From contig JALOAD010000111.1 of the NCBI GenBank assembly GCA_023228995.1, positions 1 to 5,121 on the forward strand: DNA of 5,121 nt, written 5' to 3'. Within the stretch, counting starts at the first letter, position 1. Each line of letters begins with the position of its first letter. The translations under genes were made by a program, and so were the position numbers. Shown piece by piece: positions 1 to 4,814 of this stretch. This DNA comes from Candidatus Muiribacterium halophilum (GTDB lineage: Bacteria; Muiribacteriota; Muiribacteriia; Muiribacteriales; Muiribacteriaceae). A model generated the notes under the pieces. It made no database searches. It worked only from the letters and a program-made list of their open reading frames with translations, and was not told the origin of the DNA.

Positions 1-2
1 TA

Positions 3-101
3 ATGAAAAGATGGTTTGGAAATCACATTGCTTCTATGAACGAGCCACTTGATTTTTCAAGTGTTATTAAAAAGAATAATCTTTTTAACGAAACACATTA
101 G
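3..101 (+). CDS. 3' end of a gene cut by the window edge (or a 32-aa ORF)
   Basis: This frame is open from the left edge to a TAG at 99-101. If read from the ATG at position 3 it gives 32 residues beginning MKRWFGNHIASMNEPLDFSS and ending in NLFNETH. It is more likely the C-terminal end of a longer protein, because its composition is ordinary and an ATG two bases from the window edge cannot be trusted as a start. A competing frame (positions 2-52) is also open but shorter. No family can be recognised. The next gene begins 10 bp after the stop, so the two are probably transcribed together. Confidence 0.45.
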   Translation: MKRWFGNHIASMNEPLDFSSVIKKNNLFNETH

Positions 102-117
102 TCTTTAGCTAATGTGT
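93..117 (+). promoter_or_regulatory. Perfect 9-bp hairpin over the start codon of the next gene
   Basis: ACACATTAG (93-101) is the exact reverse complement of CTAATGTGT (109-117), with a 7-nt loop. The left arm carries the stop codon of the upstream gene (99-101) and the right arm carries the ATG at 112-114. No T-run follows, so it does not look like an intrinsic terminator. An mRNA hairpin that hides the start until ribosomes finish the upstream gene is a reasonable inference. Confidence 0.4.
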
Positions 118-792
118 AGTTCATATAGAGTTATTCCATTTGATGGTTCTAAATGGGGTGTTGCACCAAAACATGATTTTTGGTATTCTTTTAATGATTT
201 AATTAAACAATTTGATCCTGGTTCTACGATACAACAATTTTTCAGATATATTTCAGTAATGTATGATGATTTTTTTGGTGAATTATTAGGCGAATTAACT
301 GATTTTAATGAAATAAAGAAAGCGTTCAATAAAATACAAAAACATTGTAAAGACAATTCAATCAAACTACAATATGAATATGGTGAGAAATATGGCTTTC
401 TTTCTCAGAAATTATTATCAGCATTCTTACATGATGACAATTTCTTCGATTGGATTGTTGAACAAATGAAACCAGAGAAAAATGGTTTTAAGTTATTAGA
501 TTATAAAGATTTAGATAATAAAGAATTAAACGGTAATCGTGAACTTTGGACAGATTCAAAATGTCTAATGATTTATTGCCCTGATGGTGAAAATAATAGA
601 TTATTAGATAGTGTGTTTAATCCTAAATGGAGAGTTCATATTCACACAAAAGATCCAGAATGGCAAGAATTTATATCTGACAAATCACCAGTTGAAATTA
701 AAGCGTTTGATGAGGATGAAATATATAAAATGTGGAAAAGTGGTGAAAATAAAACTGGTGCTTATATTTCTAAAATTGAAAGAATAGATTAA
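112..792 (+). CDS. Unknown 226-aa protein
   Basis: The frame encodes 226 residues from ATG 112 to TAA 790-792. I do not recognise a family. The sequence looks soluble: rich in aromatic and acidic residues, without a signal peptide, membrane segment or catalytic motif that I can name. The N-terminal part (RVIPFDGSKWGVAPKHDFWY, about residues 6-25) is followed by helical-looking stretches around residues 30-110 and a tryptophan- and acid-rich C-terminal third. The start is the only ATG before the first well-formed coding stretch; an in-frame TAG at 106-108 blocks extension, and the next Met is near residue 50. No Shine-Dalgarno sequence is visible, and the ATG sits in a hairpin. It probably shares an mRNA with the gene before it, and it ends tail to tail with the - strand gene at 789-1514. 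An AATATATAA at 719-727 lies within its coding sequence. Confidence 0.85.
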   Translation: MCSSYRVIPFDGSKWGVAPKHDFWYSFNDLIKQFDPGSTIQQFFRYISVMYDDFFGELLGELTDFNEIKKAFNKIQKHCKDNSIKLQYEYGEKYGFLSQKLLSAFLHDDNFFDWIVEQMKPEKNGFKLLDYKDLDNKELNGNRELWTDSKCLMIYCPDGENNRLLDSVFNPKWRVHIHTKDPEWQEFISDKSPVEIKAFDEDEIYKMWKSGENKTGAYISKIERID

Positions 793-1514
793 TCATTTTT
801 ACTCCAACTTTCACCTTTATGTTTAGGTCTACTAGATTTTAATTCCATAGGGGGCATTATATCGAATTTTTCATTTAAGAATTTCTTCAATTCGTTTTCA
901 ACATAATGATGTGGTACTTCTTTATCATCAGGCTCATTAGCCATCTTTTCTGCTAATTCAACAGCAAATATCCTTAATACATCTTTTCTAACCATCTTAA
1001 TTAATTTATCTTCCATAACAAATGCACTATAGAACCAATCATCTTTCATAACATACTTTATTTCCCCTTCCATAAAAGCCATAGTACCTTTTATCACTTT
1101 TACTAAGAACTCATTATAATTCTTTTCTGGATTTTTAAGCATAGGTTGTATTATTTTGTTCAAGGCTCTACTCGCACCTAAGATATTTCCCGCTAACCAT
1201 AATGGGAAAAAGACAAAAGATAAAGCCATTGGCACGGCTCGGTGTATCATTTTGTAACCACCCTTTATAATTTCTCTTTTCTTCTTATATTTGATAGCAT
1301 CTTCAAATATGGATCTCAACACACCAAAAGTAAATTTCTTACCAGTCTTTCTAAAATGTTGGCTTAATTTACCTTCTCTACCAAGTTGTTTCTCATATTC
1401 AGCTTCTAGTTGTTCTGGTGACTTTTGCCAAATCTTACCAGATGTTATATCAGTTGGAATTTCTGCTATTTCTGCTTCAAATACAAAACCTTCAAAATCA
1501 TTAATAAATCGCAT
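789..1514 (-). CDS. Unknown 241-aa protein with one hydrophobic segment
   Basis: The protein is 241 residues from ATG 1514. It starts MRFINDFEGF, an N-terminus matching the MKYLSKFETY of the HD protein at 3897-4517. An acidic and lysine-rich region (about 30-90) precedes one strongly hydrophobic stretch at about residues 93-114 (ALSFVFFPLWLAG), long enough to span or lie on a membrane. A helical, charged C-terminal half (about 120-220) and a basic tail (SSRPKHKGESWSKND) follow. No signal peptide, cysteine motif or catalytic motif is evident, and I recognise no family. A single-pass or membrane-associated phage protein is the most that can be inferred. It has its own AATATATA promoter-like box 21 nt upstream and is separated from the thioredoxin by a terminator-like hairpin, so it is probably a separate transcript. 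Its stop overlaps the stop of the convergent + gene. Confidence 0.88.
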   Translation of the reverse strand: MRFINDFEGFVFEAEIAEIPTDITSGKIWQKSPEQLEAEYEKQLGREGKLSQHFRKTGKKFTFGVLRSIFEDAIKYKKKREIIKGGYKMIHRAVPMALSFVFFPLWLAGNILGASRALNKIIQPMLKNPEKNYNEFLVKVIKGTMAFMEGEIKYVMKDDWFYSAFVMEDKLIKMVRKDVLRIFAVELAEKMANEPDDKEVPHHYVENELKKFLNEKFDIMPPMELKSSRPKHKGESWSKND

Positions 1515-1527
1515 ACAAATTAGTATG
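1512..1527 (-). promoter_or_regulatory. Small hairpin containing the start codon of the 241-aa gene
   Basis: On the - strand CATAC (1527-1523) and GTATG (1516-1512) are exact reverse complements around the 6-nt loop TAATTT. The ATG start (1514-1512) is the last three bases of the right arm. The stem is only 5 bp and may be weak, but the placement resembles the hairpin at 93-117. Confidence 0.25.
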
Positions 1528-1535
1528 TTTTTTAT

Positions 1536-1545
1536 TATATATTAA
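1536..1545 (-). promoter_or_regulatory. Promoter-like TTAATATATA box for the 241-aa gene
   Basis: The - strand reads GATTAATATATAATAA here, with 21 nt between the end of AATATATA (1536) and the ATG at 1514. The identical core occurs at the identical distance in front of the thioredoxin gene, and related boxes occur at 3313-3320, 3568-3575 and 4787-4794. A TTG lies a few bases upstream. The role as a -10-like element is inferred from recurrence and spacing. Confidence 0.5.
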
Positions 1546-1571
1546 TCCATCAAAACAAAATAAAACAAAAG

Positions 1572-1606
1572 AAAAAACCAGCAAAAAAATAATTTACTAG
1601 TTTTTT
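1572..1606 (-). terminator. Intrinsic terminator behind the thioredoxin gene
   Basis: On the - strand AAAAAACTAG (1606-1597) pairs with CTGGTTTTTT (1581-1572) over 10 positions with one G-U pair, around a 15-nt loop. A T-rich tract continues past the stem (TTTTTTCTTTTG). It begins 13 bases after the thioredoxin stop codon. The stem is short of G/C, so strength is uncertain. Together with the promoter box at 1536 it fills the 104-bp gap. Confidence 0.5.
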
Positions 1607-1618
1607 TTAATATTTAAT

Positions 1619-1960
1619 TTAAGCTAAAACTTCTAAATAATTCTTGATTGCTGTTTCTAATTTTTGTGCTGTTGTGAAACCAACAAATTTTTTGGTTTCT
1701 TTTCCGCAAATAATAACTGTGGGTAAACTCTTGATTGAGAATAATTCCGCTAATTCATACTCTTCTTCAACGTTTACTTTATAGAATTCAATTTCACCGT
1801 ATTCTTTACTTAATTCTTTTAATATTGTTTCTTGAGGCTTACATGGTTGGCACCAATCTGCATAAAAATCCAATATTATTGTCTTCCCTTTATAACTCCA
1901 TTTCCCATTGTTCACTACGAACCCTTTACTCAATAATTCACTTGTTGTAATTCTATTCAT
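1619..1960 (-). CDS. Thioredoxin-family protein (CQPC active site)
   Basis: This 113-residue protein is one thioredoxin domain, close to the usual 105-110 residues. The active site is WCQPCK at residues 36-41, so the redox pair is Cys37 and Cys40; Gln replaces the usual Gly of CGPC. LDFYADWC (30-37) is the canonical strand before the active site and includes the buried Asp31. SLPTVII (78-84) holds the cis-proline Pro80. The first 25 residues are a short extension with no signal peptide, so the protein should be cytoplasmic. A third cysteine, Cys85, lies just after the cis-proline strand. Thioredoxins reduce protein disulfides; in phages they typically support ribonucleotide reductase, and in T7 the host thioredoxin is the DNA polymerase processivity factor. 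Which role applies here cannot be told, as neither partner is in the window. It has its own AATATATA box 21 nt upstream and a terminator-like hairpin behind it. A glutaredoxin is less likely given WCxPC and the length. Confidence 0.95.
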   Translation of the reverse strand: MNRITTSELLSKGFVVNNGKWSYKGKTIILDFYADWCQPCKPQETILKELSKEYGEIEFYKVNVEEEYELAELFSIKSLPTVIICGKETKKFVGFTTAQKLETAIKNYLEVLA

Positions 1961-1980
1961 AAGTAAGATTTGTTTTATTT

Positions 1981-1993
1981 TTATATATTAAAT
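1981..1993 (-). promoter_or_regulatory. Promoter-like TTTAATATATAA box for the thioredoxin gene
   Basis: The - strand reads ATTTAATATATAAAAATAAA, with 21 nt between the end of AATATATA (1982) and ATG 1960. It closely resembles the box before the 241-aa gene, including a preceding GATT, an upstream TTG and a following A-rich leader ending in ACA. The rest of the 102-bp gap (1994-2062) is AT-rich. It holds only a G/C-free fold at 2034-2061 that I do not count as a terminator. Confidence 0.5.
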
Positions 1994-2062
1994 CACCCAC
2001 AATTTTTACCTAAAATTAATGACTTTTTGTATATTTTTTTCTAATTTAGAATGACAAAAAAT

Positions 2063-2254
2063 TTACTCAATTCTCTGAAATTTTATATTTTTATCATTAT
2101 TGAATAATTCATCACCAATTCTCATTCTTCTTAACATTATCATAAAATTTGCAGACAACATCATTCTTGCAACTTCATCATATGTCAATTCTTCAGAATA
2201 TTCATTGTTTCCAACTTTTGTTGCTTTCCATTTCCAATTTATAAAATCACTCAT
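2063..2254 (-). CDS. Unknown 63-aa protein behind the methyltransferase
   Basis: The frame gives 63 residues starting MSDFINWKWKATKVGNNEY and ending IKFQRIE. The middle (TYDEVARMMLSANFMIMLRR, about 24-43) looks like one amphipathic helix rich in Met and Leu. No known domain is recognised. The ATG is 8 bp after the methyltransferase stop (TAATTAAAAAAATG on the - strand), so it is almost certainly cotranscribed and possibly translationally coupled. No Shine-Dalgarno sequence is present. The tight spacing suggests a small accessory or partner of the methyltransferase, but nothing in the sequence proves this. It is short, but the spacing and regular composition support a real gene. Confidence 0.75.
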   Translation of the reverse strand: MSDFINWKWKATKVGNNEYSEELTYDEVARMMLSANFMIMLRRMRIGDELFNNDKNIKFQRIE

Positions 2255-2262
2255 TTTTTTAA

Positions 2263-3288
2263 TTATTTTTTCTCAAACAGAAAAATATATTCATGCTTAA
2301 AGACATAAAAACCACCTATTATTGCTCTATATCTCCATAAATTTGATTGTTGGTCTTTACCTTTTGTGTGCTTGAAATTTTTAACTACTATACTTTTCAA
2401 TTTGTAATTTCTTTTCAATACTTCTTGCATTGAATAAAATCCCAAAGGAATCCATTCACTCTTAGCATACATATCCGATATTACTAATACAAAATGCCTA
2501 CCTTTTTCTAATACTTCTGTAGTATTATCTACAATTTTACCAAAGTTTTCCAAAAAAGTTTCTAAATCGTTACAATTTGATAAATCTTTTTCATCATCTG
2601 AAAACTTTATAATATTCCAATATGGTGGATGCATCAATACTAATTGGGCTTTATCAATACCTAATCTATCAAATTCTTCTCTGAAATTAACTTCCATACT
2701 ATCAGAATTAATAATCTCATTAATAACATTATGTTTATTTGGCTCTTTTGATAAATTTTCTTCCGCAAAATCAGCAATATCTTCTTGTAACTCAACACCA
2801 ACACAATTTCTACCTAATCTTTGTGTCTCAATCATTGTTGTACCACCACCAAGGAAAGGATCTATAACTGTATCACCTTTCTTTGTAAATCTTTTGATAA
2901 ATTGGTTTGGTATTTGTGGTATATAGTTACCATGATATGTATTAGAATGTGCACCAGATGAATCTCTTTTATCTATTAACCACAAAGAATCTGTCATAAT
3001 ATCTTCATATTCTTTCCATCTGTTAAGGTTCATATCGGATACCTTACTCTGCTTAAACTCTGTTAAACTTTTATGTAAAATCCTGACATAATGTTTAGTT
3101 CTATCTAAACCCTTGGTGTCAAGTATTTGTTGTAATTCTTCATTTAGAATATCAGAATCCACTATGATATTTCCATTTTCTAATGTACTTTCTTTCTTAG
3201 AATTTCTAATTTCTTTTACAACACTTCTAATCTCCTTTAAGTCTTCAGAAACAAGTAATTCTAATAACTTCTCTATAATTTCTTGCAT
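2263..3288 (-). CDS. DNA N6-adenine/N4-cytosine methyltransferase, HPPY variant
   Basis: A 341-residue SAM-dependent DNA methyltransferase of the N6_N4_Mtase type. Residues 1-90 are a charged helical N-terminus. Residues 91-135 hold the conserved pre-motif block with SLWLIDKRDSSGAH and YHGNYIPQIPNQFI. Motif I, the SAM-binding loop, is DPFLGGGTT at 143-151, followed by the acidic GVEL at 164-167. The catalytic motif IV is HPPYW at 220-224, where DPPY or SPPY is usual. The last 100 residues may carry target recognition. Motif I before motif IV with a C-terminal recognition region resembles the gamma order. The frame stays open to 3528, but I choose ATG 3288: the extension is the antisense-like, lysine-rich shadow of the gene at 3344-3544 and would cross a terminator-like hairpin. 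No restriction enzyme is visible nearby, so it looks like an orphan phage methylase, possibly protecting phage DNA from host restriction. The target sequence and base are unknown. Confidence 0.93.
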   Translation of the reverse strand: MQEIIEKLLELLVSEDLKEIRSVVKEIRNSKKESTLENGNIIVDSDILNEELQQILDTKGLDRTKHYVRILHKSLTEFKQSKVSDMNLNRWKEYEDIMTDSLWLIDKRDSSGAHSNTYHGNYIPQIPNQFIKRFTKKGDTVIDPFLGGGTTMIETQRLGRNCVGVELQEDIADFAEENLSKEPNKHNVINEIINSDSMEVNFREEFDRLGIDKAQLVLMHPPYWNIIKFSDDEKDLSNCNDLETFLENFGKIVDNTTEVLEKGRHFVLVISDMYAKSEWIPLGFYSMQEVLKRNYKLKSIVVKNFKHTKGKDQQSNLWRYRAIIGGFYVFKHEYIFLFEKK

Positions 3289-3325
3289 AAAAAAGAGGAA
3301 TATATTTTTGTTTATATATTCCTCT
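3289..3325 (-). terminator. Intrinsic-terminator-like hairpin abutting the methyltransferase start
   Basis: On the - strand AGAGGAATATAT (3325-3314) and ATATATTCCTCT (3305-3294) form a perfect 12-bp stem around an 8-nt loop. The last stem T plus the bases to 3289 make six consecutive Ts, and the methyltransferase ATG follows at once (3288). The hairpin starts 18 bases after the stop of the 66-aa gene, so it should end that transcript, or attenuate read-through into the methyltransferase. GAGGA looks like a Shine-Dalgarno sequence but is in the far arm, too distant from the ATG to act as one. Confidence 0.6.
3313..3320 (-). promoter_or_regulatory. Promoter-like AATATATA box inside the hairpin, for the methyltransferase
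   Basis: AATATATA followed by AAC on the - strand lies 24 nt before ATG 3288, in the range seen for the other boxes (20-24 nt). It overlaps the left arm and loop of the hairpin at 3289-3325. If it is the promoter, the transcript would start inside the loop or right arm and escape the terminator. Confidence 0.35.
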
Positions 3326-3343
3326 AATACAAGCCTAATCTCT

Positions 3344-3544
3344 CTATTTATTCTTTTTAGCTTTTCCTTTTGGATTTCCTTTTCCTTTTTTCTTTTCAGT
3401 TGGCTCTTCCTTTGGTTTTTGGAATGCTCTAACTTTTTCTTTCCATTCAGATTTTGGACAATAATTCCAACCCTCTTTGCGCATTCTGTCTGCATCCTTT
3501 TCACTGACCCTTTTGATTTGGTCTCCAAGTTTCATCGTTTTCAT
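3344..3544 (-). CDS. Small lysine-tailed protein of unknown function, 66 aa
   Basis: From ATG 3544 the protein has 66 residues. The N-terminal half holds IKRVSEKDADRMRKEGWNYC followed by PKSEWKEK, which looks like a small folded unit with one Cys and two Trp. The C-terminal third (about residues 43-66) is low complexity: Lys, Gly, Pro and Glu, ending KGKGNPKGKAKKNK. Such a basic tail often binds nucleic acid, but that is inference. The frame extends to 3604, yet I prefer 3544 because it has a promoter-like box 23 nt upstream and the longer version would overlap the preceding gene's stop. ATG 3535 is an alternative start. The opposite-strand and alternate-frame lysine-rich readings of this stretch are shadows. 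A terminator-like hairpin follows at 3325-3289. Confidence 0.8.
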   Translation of the reverse strand: MKTMKLGDQIKRVSEKDADRMRKEGWNYCPKSEWKEKVRAFQKPKEEPTEKKKGKGNPKGKAKKNK

Positions 3545-3567
3545 ATGTTTTGACTTATTTTTTATCT

Positions 3568-3575
3568 TATATATG
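3568..3575 (-). promoter_or_regulatory. Promoter-like CATATATAA box for the 66-aa gene
   Basis: The - strand reads TTTTCATATATAAGATAAAA; TATATA ends 23 nt before ATG 3544. It differs from the AATATATA core by one base. It fills most of the 47-bp gap after the 102-aa gene. Confidence 0.4.
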
Positions 3576-3581
3576 AAAACA

Positions 3582-3602
3582 GAAAAGATGTTTAATCTTC
3601 CC
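3582..3602 (-). terminator. Weak terminator-like hairpin over the stop of the 102-aa gene
   Basis: On the - strand AAGAT (3599-3595) pairs with ATCTT (3589-3585) around TAAAC, extended by two G-U pairs and one G-C pair, then TTTTCTGTTTTC. The loop contains the stop codon of the 102-aa gene (3594-3592). The stem is weak and may be chance. Confidence 0.25.
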
Positions 3603-3900
3603 ACCTATTATTTGTTACTTCATCTCTTGCCATAGAATCTACAAAGTCTTTGAACTTTTGAACTGTTTCAAGTGTATAGATACCATCTTCTGTTGGATCA
3701 TTTTCTTGTTTCTCTTTAATCTTATATGAATCAAGATGTTTTGCTATTACCATTAAACCATCAAGATTTATATGATTTCCACCACCTTGTTCTACTTTAC
3801 TCATTGCATCTTCTAAATAAGTTACACAATCAGAAATTGCTTTTGTTGGATAACTCATCATATCCTGAACATTTAGTTCATTTACTTTCTTTATTTTCAT
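3592..3900 (-). CDS. Unknown 102-aa protein, ATGA-coupled to the HD hydrolase
   Basis: The protein has 102 residues, MKIKKVNELNVQDMMSYPTK at the start and RDEVTNNRWED at the end. It is soluble and mostly helical-looking: a helix-like stretch (about 19-38), a glycine-rich turn (QGGGNH, about 38-43), another helix, then an acidic linker (ENDPTEDG, about 66-73) and a final helix. No domain is recognised. The ATG overlaps the TGA stop of the upstream HD-domain gene in ATGA, so translation is probably coupled and the two proteins may act together or be made in fixed ratio. No Shine-Dalgarno sequence is present, which fits dependence on the upstream ribosome. Confidence 0.85.
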   Translation of the reverse strand: MKIKKVNELNVQDMMSYPTKAISDCVTYLEDAMSKVEQGGGNHINLDGLMVIAKHLDSYKIKEKQENDPTEDGIYTLETVQKFKDFVDSMARDEVTNNRWED

Positions 3901-4517
3901 AATACTACATTTAATTTATGTCTAATCTTATCAACTAATTTCTTTTGAGTTTCAGATAATTCTCTATACCATTCAACTTCATCAATTATATTCTTTGTCT
4001 GTAAAGCATATTTTCTTGCCCATTTTTTTCTTTTTTCATCATTACCAGCCATAATATCCTTAAAATCATATAAGTTATGTAATCTGTCTGCTAACTTGAT
4101 AACAAGTGCCCAAGAACTAATATTTATCATTCTATCAATCAAATATTCTTCTTTACCTGATATTGCAATTTTATCTTTATCACTTGTTAATTCACCTACA
4201 AGTGAAGCAACCAATTCACCAAAAATATGTCTTATTTCTTCAACAGTCACATCAGTGTCTTCCACAGTATCATGTAAATAAGCGGCAGCAATTAAATGAG
4301 CAATGTATTCTGAATCTTTTATTTCGTGTACAATCTTGGCTACTGTATCAGGATGACTAAAATATGGAACTCTCTCACCAGTAGGACTTTCACCTTTTCT
4401 ATATACTCCTTTATGAGCATCTTCAGCAAATTTATATGCAGTTTTTACTTTGTTTATAAACTTCATAAGTCTATATCTTTGTGGATCGTATGTTTCAAAT
4501 TTACTTAAATACTTCAT
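3897..4517 (-). CDS. Small alarmone hydrolase-like HD protein (RelA/SpoT hydrolase, MESH1-like)
   Basis: This 206-residue protein is a stand-alone HD domain of the RelA/SpoT hydrolase type. Signature blocks are in order: His35 with Tyr39-Arg40-Lys41 (AHKGVYRKG), the metal-ligand His55 in PYFSHPDTVA (51-60), the HD pair His82-Asp83 and Glu86-Asp87 in LHDTVEDTDV (81-90), and Asp144 with Asn148 in IKLADRLHNLYD (140-151). All residues expected for Mn-dependent removal of the 3'-pyrophosphate from (p)ppGpp are present. There is no synthetase, TGS or ACT domain; the length fits small alarmone hydrolases such as MESH1. Some family members also hydrolyse other nucleotides, for example NADPH in animals, or neutralise toxic small alarmone synthetases. 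The likely role is lowering host alarmone during infection or blocking an alarmone toxin (inference). It starts with MKYLSKFETY, like the 241-aa protein. It leads the - strand block and overlaps the next gene by ATGA. Confidence 0.92.
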   Translation of the reverse strand: MKYLSKFETYDPQRYRLMKFINKVKTAYKFAEDAHKGVYRKGESPTGERVPYFSHPDTVAKIVHEIKDSEYIAHLIAAAYLHDTVEDTDVTVEEIRHIFGELVASLVGELTSDKDKIAISGKEEYLIDRMINISSWALVIKLADRLHNLYDFKDIMAGNDEKRKKWARKYALQTKNIIDEVEWYRELSETQKKLVDKIRHKLNVVL

Positions 4518-4552
4518 AAAACTATATATTAAAATAGTAATATAAAATTATT
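4518..4552. promoter_or_regulatory. Divergent promoter gap between the HD gene and the 80-aa gene
   Basis: These 35 bp separate two outward-reading genes and contain no G/C except four positions, so both promoters must lie here or reach into the coding ends. AATATATA on the - strand (4530-4523) is only 5 nt from the HD-gene ATG, which would leave almost no leader; a poorer TATATT (4544-4539) is at 21 nt. For the + gene, TATATA at 4523-4528 is 24 nt from ATG 4553 and TAATATAA at 4538-4545 is 7 nt away. Which box serves which gene cannot be decided by eye. Confidence 0.45.
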
Positions 4553-4795
4553 ATGACAAATATAGAATTTATAGCAAAATATCCAGATACAGGCGAAAAT
4601 GGTATTATCAGTTTACAAAAAGTTGGTGATACGATCTCTATTATCCAATATCTTAAAAGAATCAAAGACTATGATTCTATAAAATCACTTGGTTTACAAG
4701 ATTTTATGAAAGATATGAGGAAATGTTTTGGCACATCAACAGAATTCAAGGTAGCACAAAGAGAAAAGAAATTAAAACGAATACTTAATATATAA
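4553..4795 (+). CDS. Unknown 80-aa protein
   Basis: The frame gives 80 residues, starting MTNIEFIAKYPDTGENGIIS and ending with a basic helix (AQREKKLKRILNI). The N-terminal half looks like beta strands (IEFIAKY, GIISLQKV, TISIIQYL) and the C-terminal half like helices with one Cys (Cys58). No family is recognised. It reads away from the HD gene. Its last codons double as the promoter-like TTAATATATAA box of the next gene. No Shine-Dalgarno sequence is seen; the ATG follows an AT-only leader. Confidence 0.75.
   Translation: MTNIEFIAKYPDTGENGIISLQKVGDTISIIQYLKRIKDYDSIKSLGLQDFMKDMRKCFGTSTEFKVAQREKKLKRILNI
4786..4795 (+). promoter_or_regulatory. Promoter-like TAATATATAA box for the peptidase gene
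   Basis: ACTTAATATATAATG matches the box before the 241-aa gene over TTAATATATAAT, and its core ends 20 nt before ATG 4815. It lies over the last codons and stop of the 80-aa gene, so it would give the peptidase its own short-leader transcript. Confidence 0.45.
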
Positions 4796-4796
4796 T

Positions 4797-4814
4797 GTTA
4801 AAATAATATTTAAC
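4797..4814 (+). repeat. AT-only inverted repeat directly before the peptidase start
   Basis: GTTAAA (4797-4802) and TTTAAC (4809-4814) are exact reverse complements around ATAATA, and the ATG follows with no gap. The stem is only 6 bp with one G-C pair. It could be an operator or leader fold, or chance in AT-rich DNA. Confidence 0.25.

Noticed and set aside
719-728. AATATATAA in the 226-aa gene as another promoter
   Set aside because: It encodes Glu-Ile-Tyr-Lys in a good reading frame and no start codon lies 20-24 nt downstream.
1291-1545. An 84-aa + strand ORF
   Set aside because: It is fully antisense to the N-terminal half of the 241-aa gene, which has better coding character and its own promoter box.
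2034-2061. Hairpin of T-run and A-run as terminator of the 63-aa gene
   Set aside because: The arms are A/T only with a long loop, and on the - strand it is followed by A-rich, not T-rich, sequence.
3289-3528. An 80-residue N-terminal extension of the methyltransferase, giving 421 aa
   Set aside because: It is a lysine-rich frame shadow of the 66-aa gene, overlaps most of it, and would cross a perfect 12-bp hairpin with a T-run just before the internal ATG at 3288.
3113-3553. A 146-aa + strand ORF, very rich in Ser, Phe, Ile
   Set aside because: It is antisense to the methyltransferase and the 66-aa gene, and its Ser/Phe-rich composition is what the reverse strand of Lys/Glu-rich coding gives.
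3545-3604. A 20-residue N-terminal extension of the 66-aa gene from ATG 3604
   Set aside because: It overlaps the end of the 102-aa gene and contains the promoter-like box; ATG 3544 has the standard spacing to that box.
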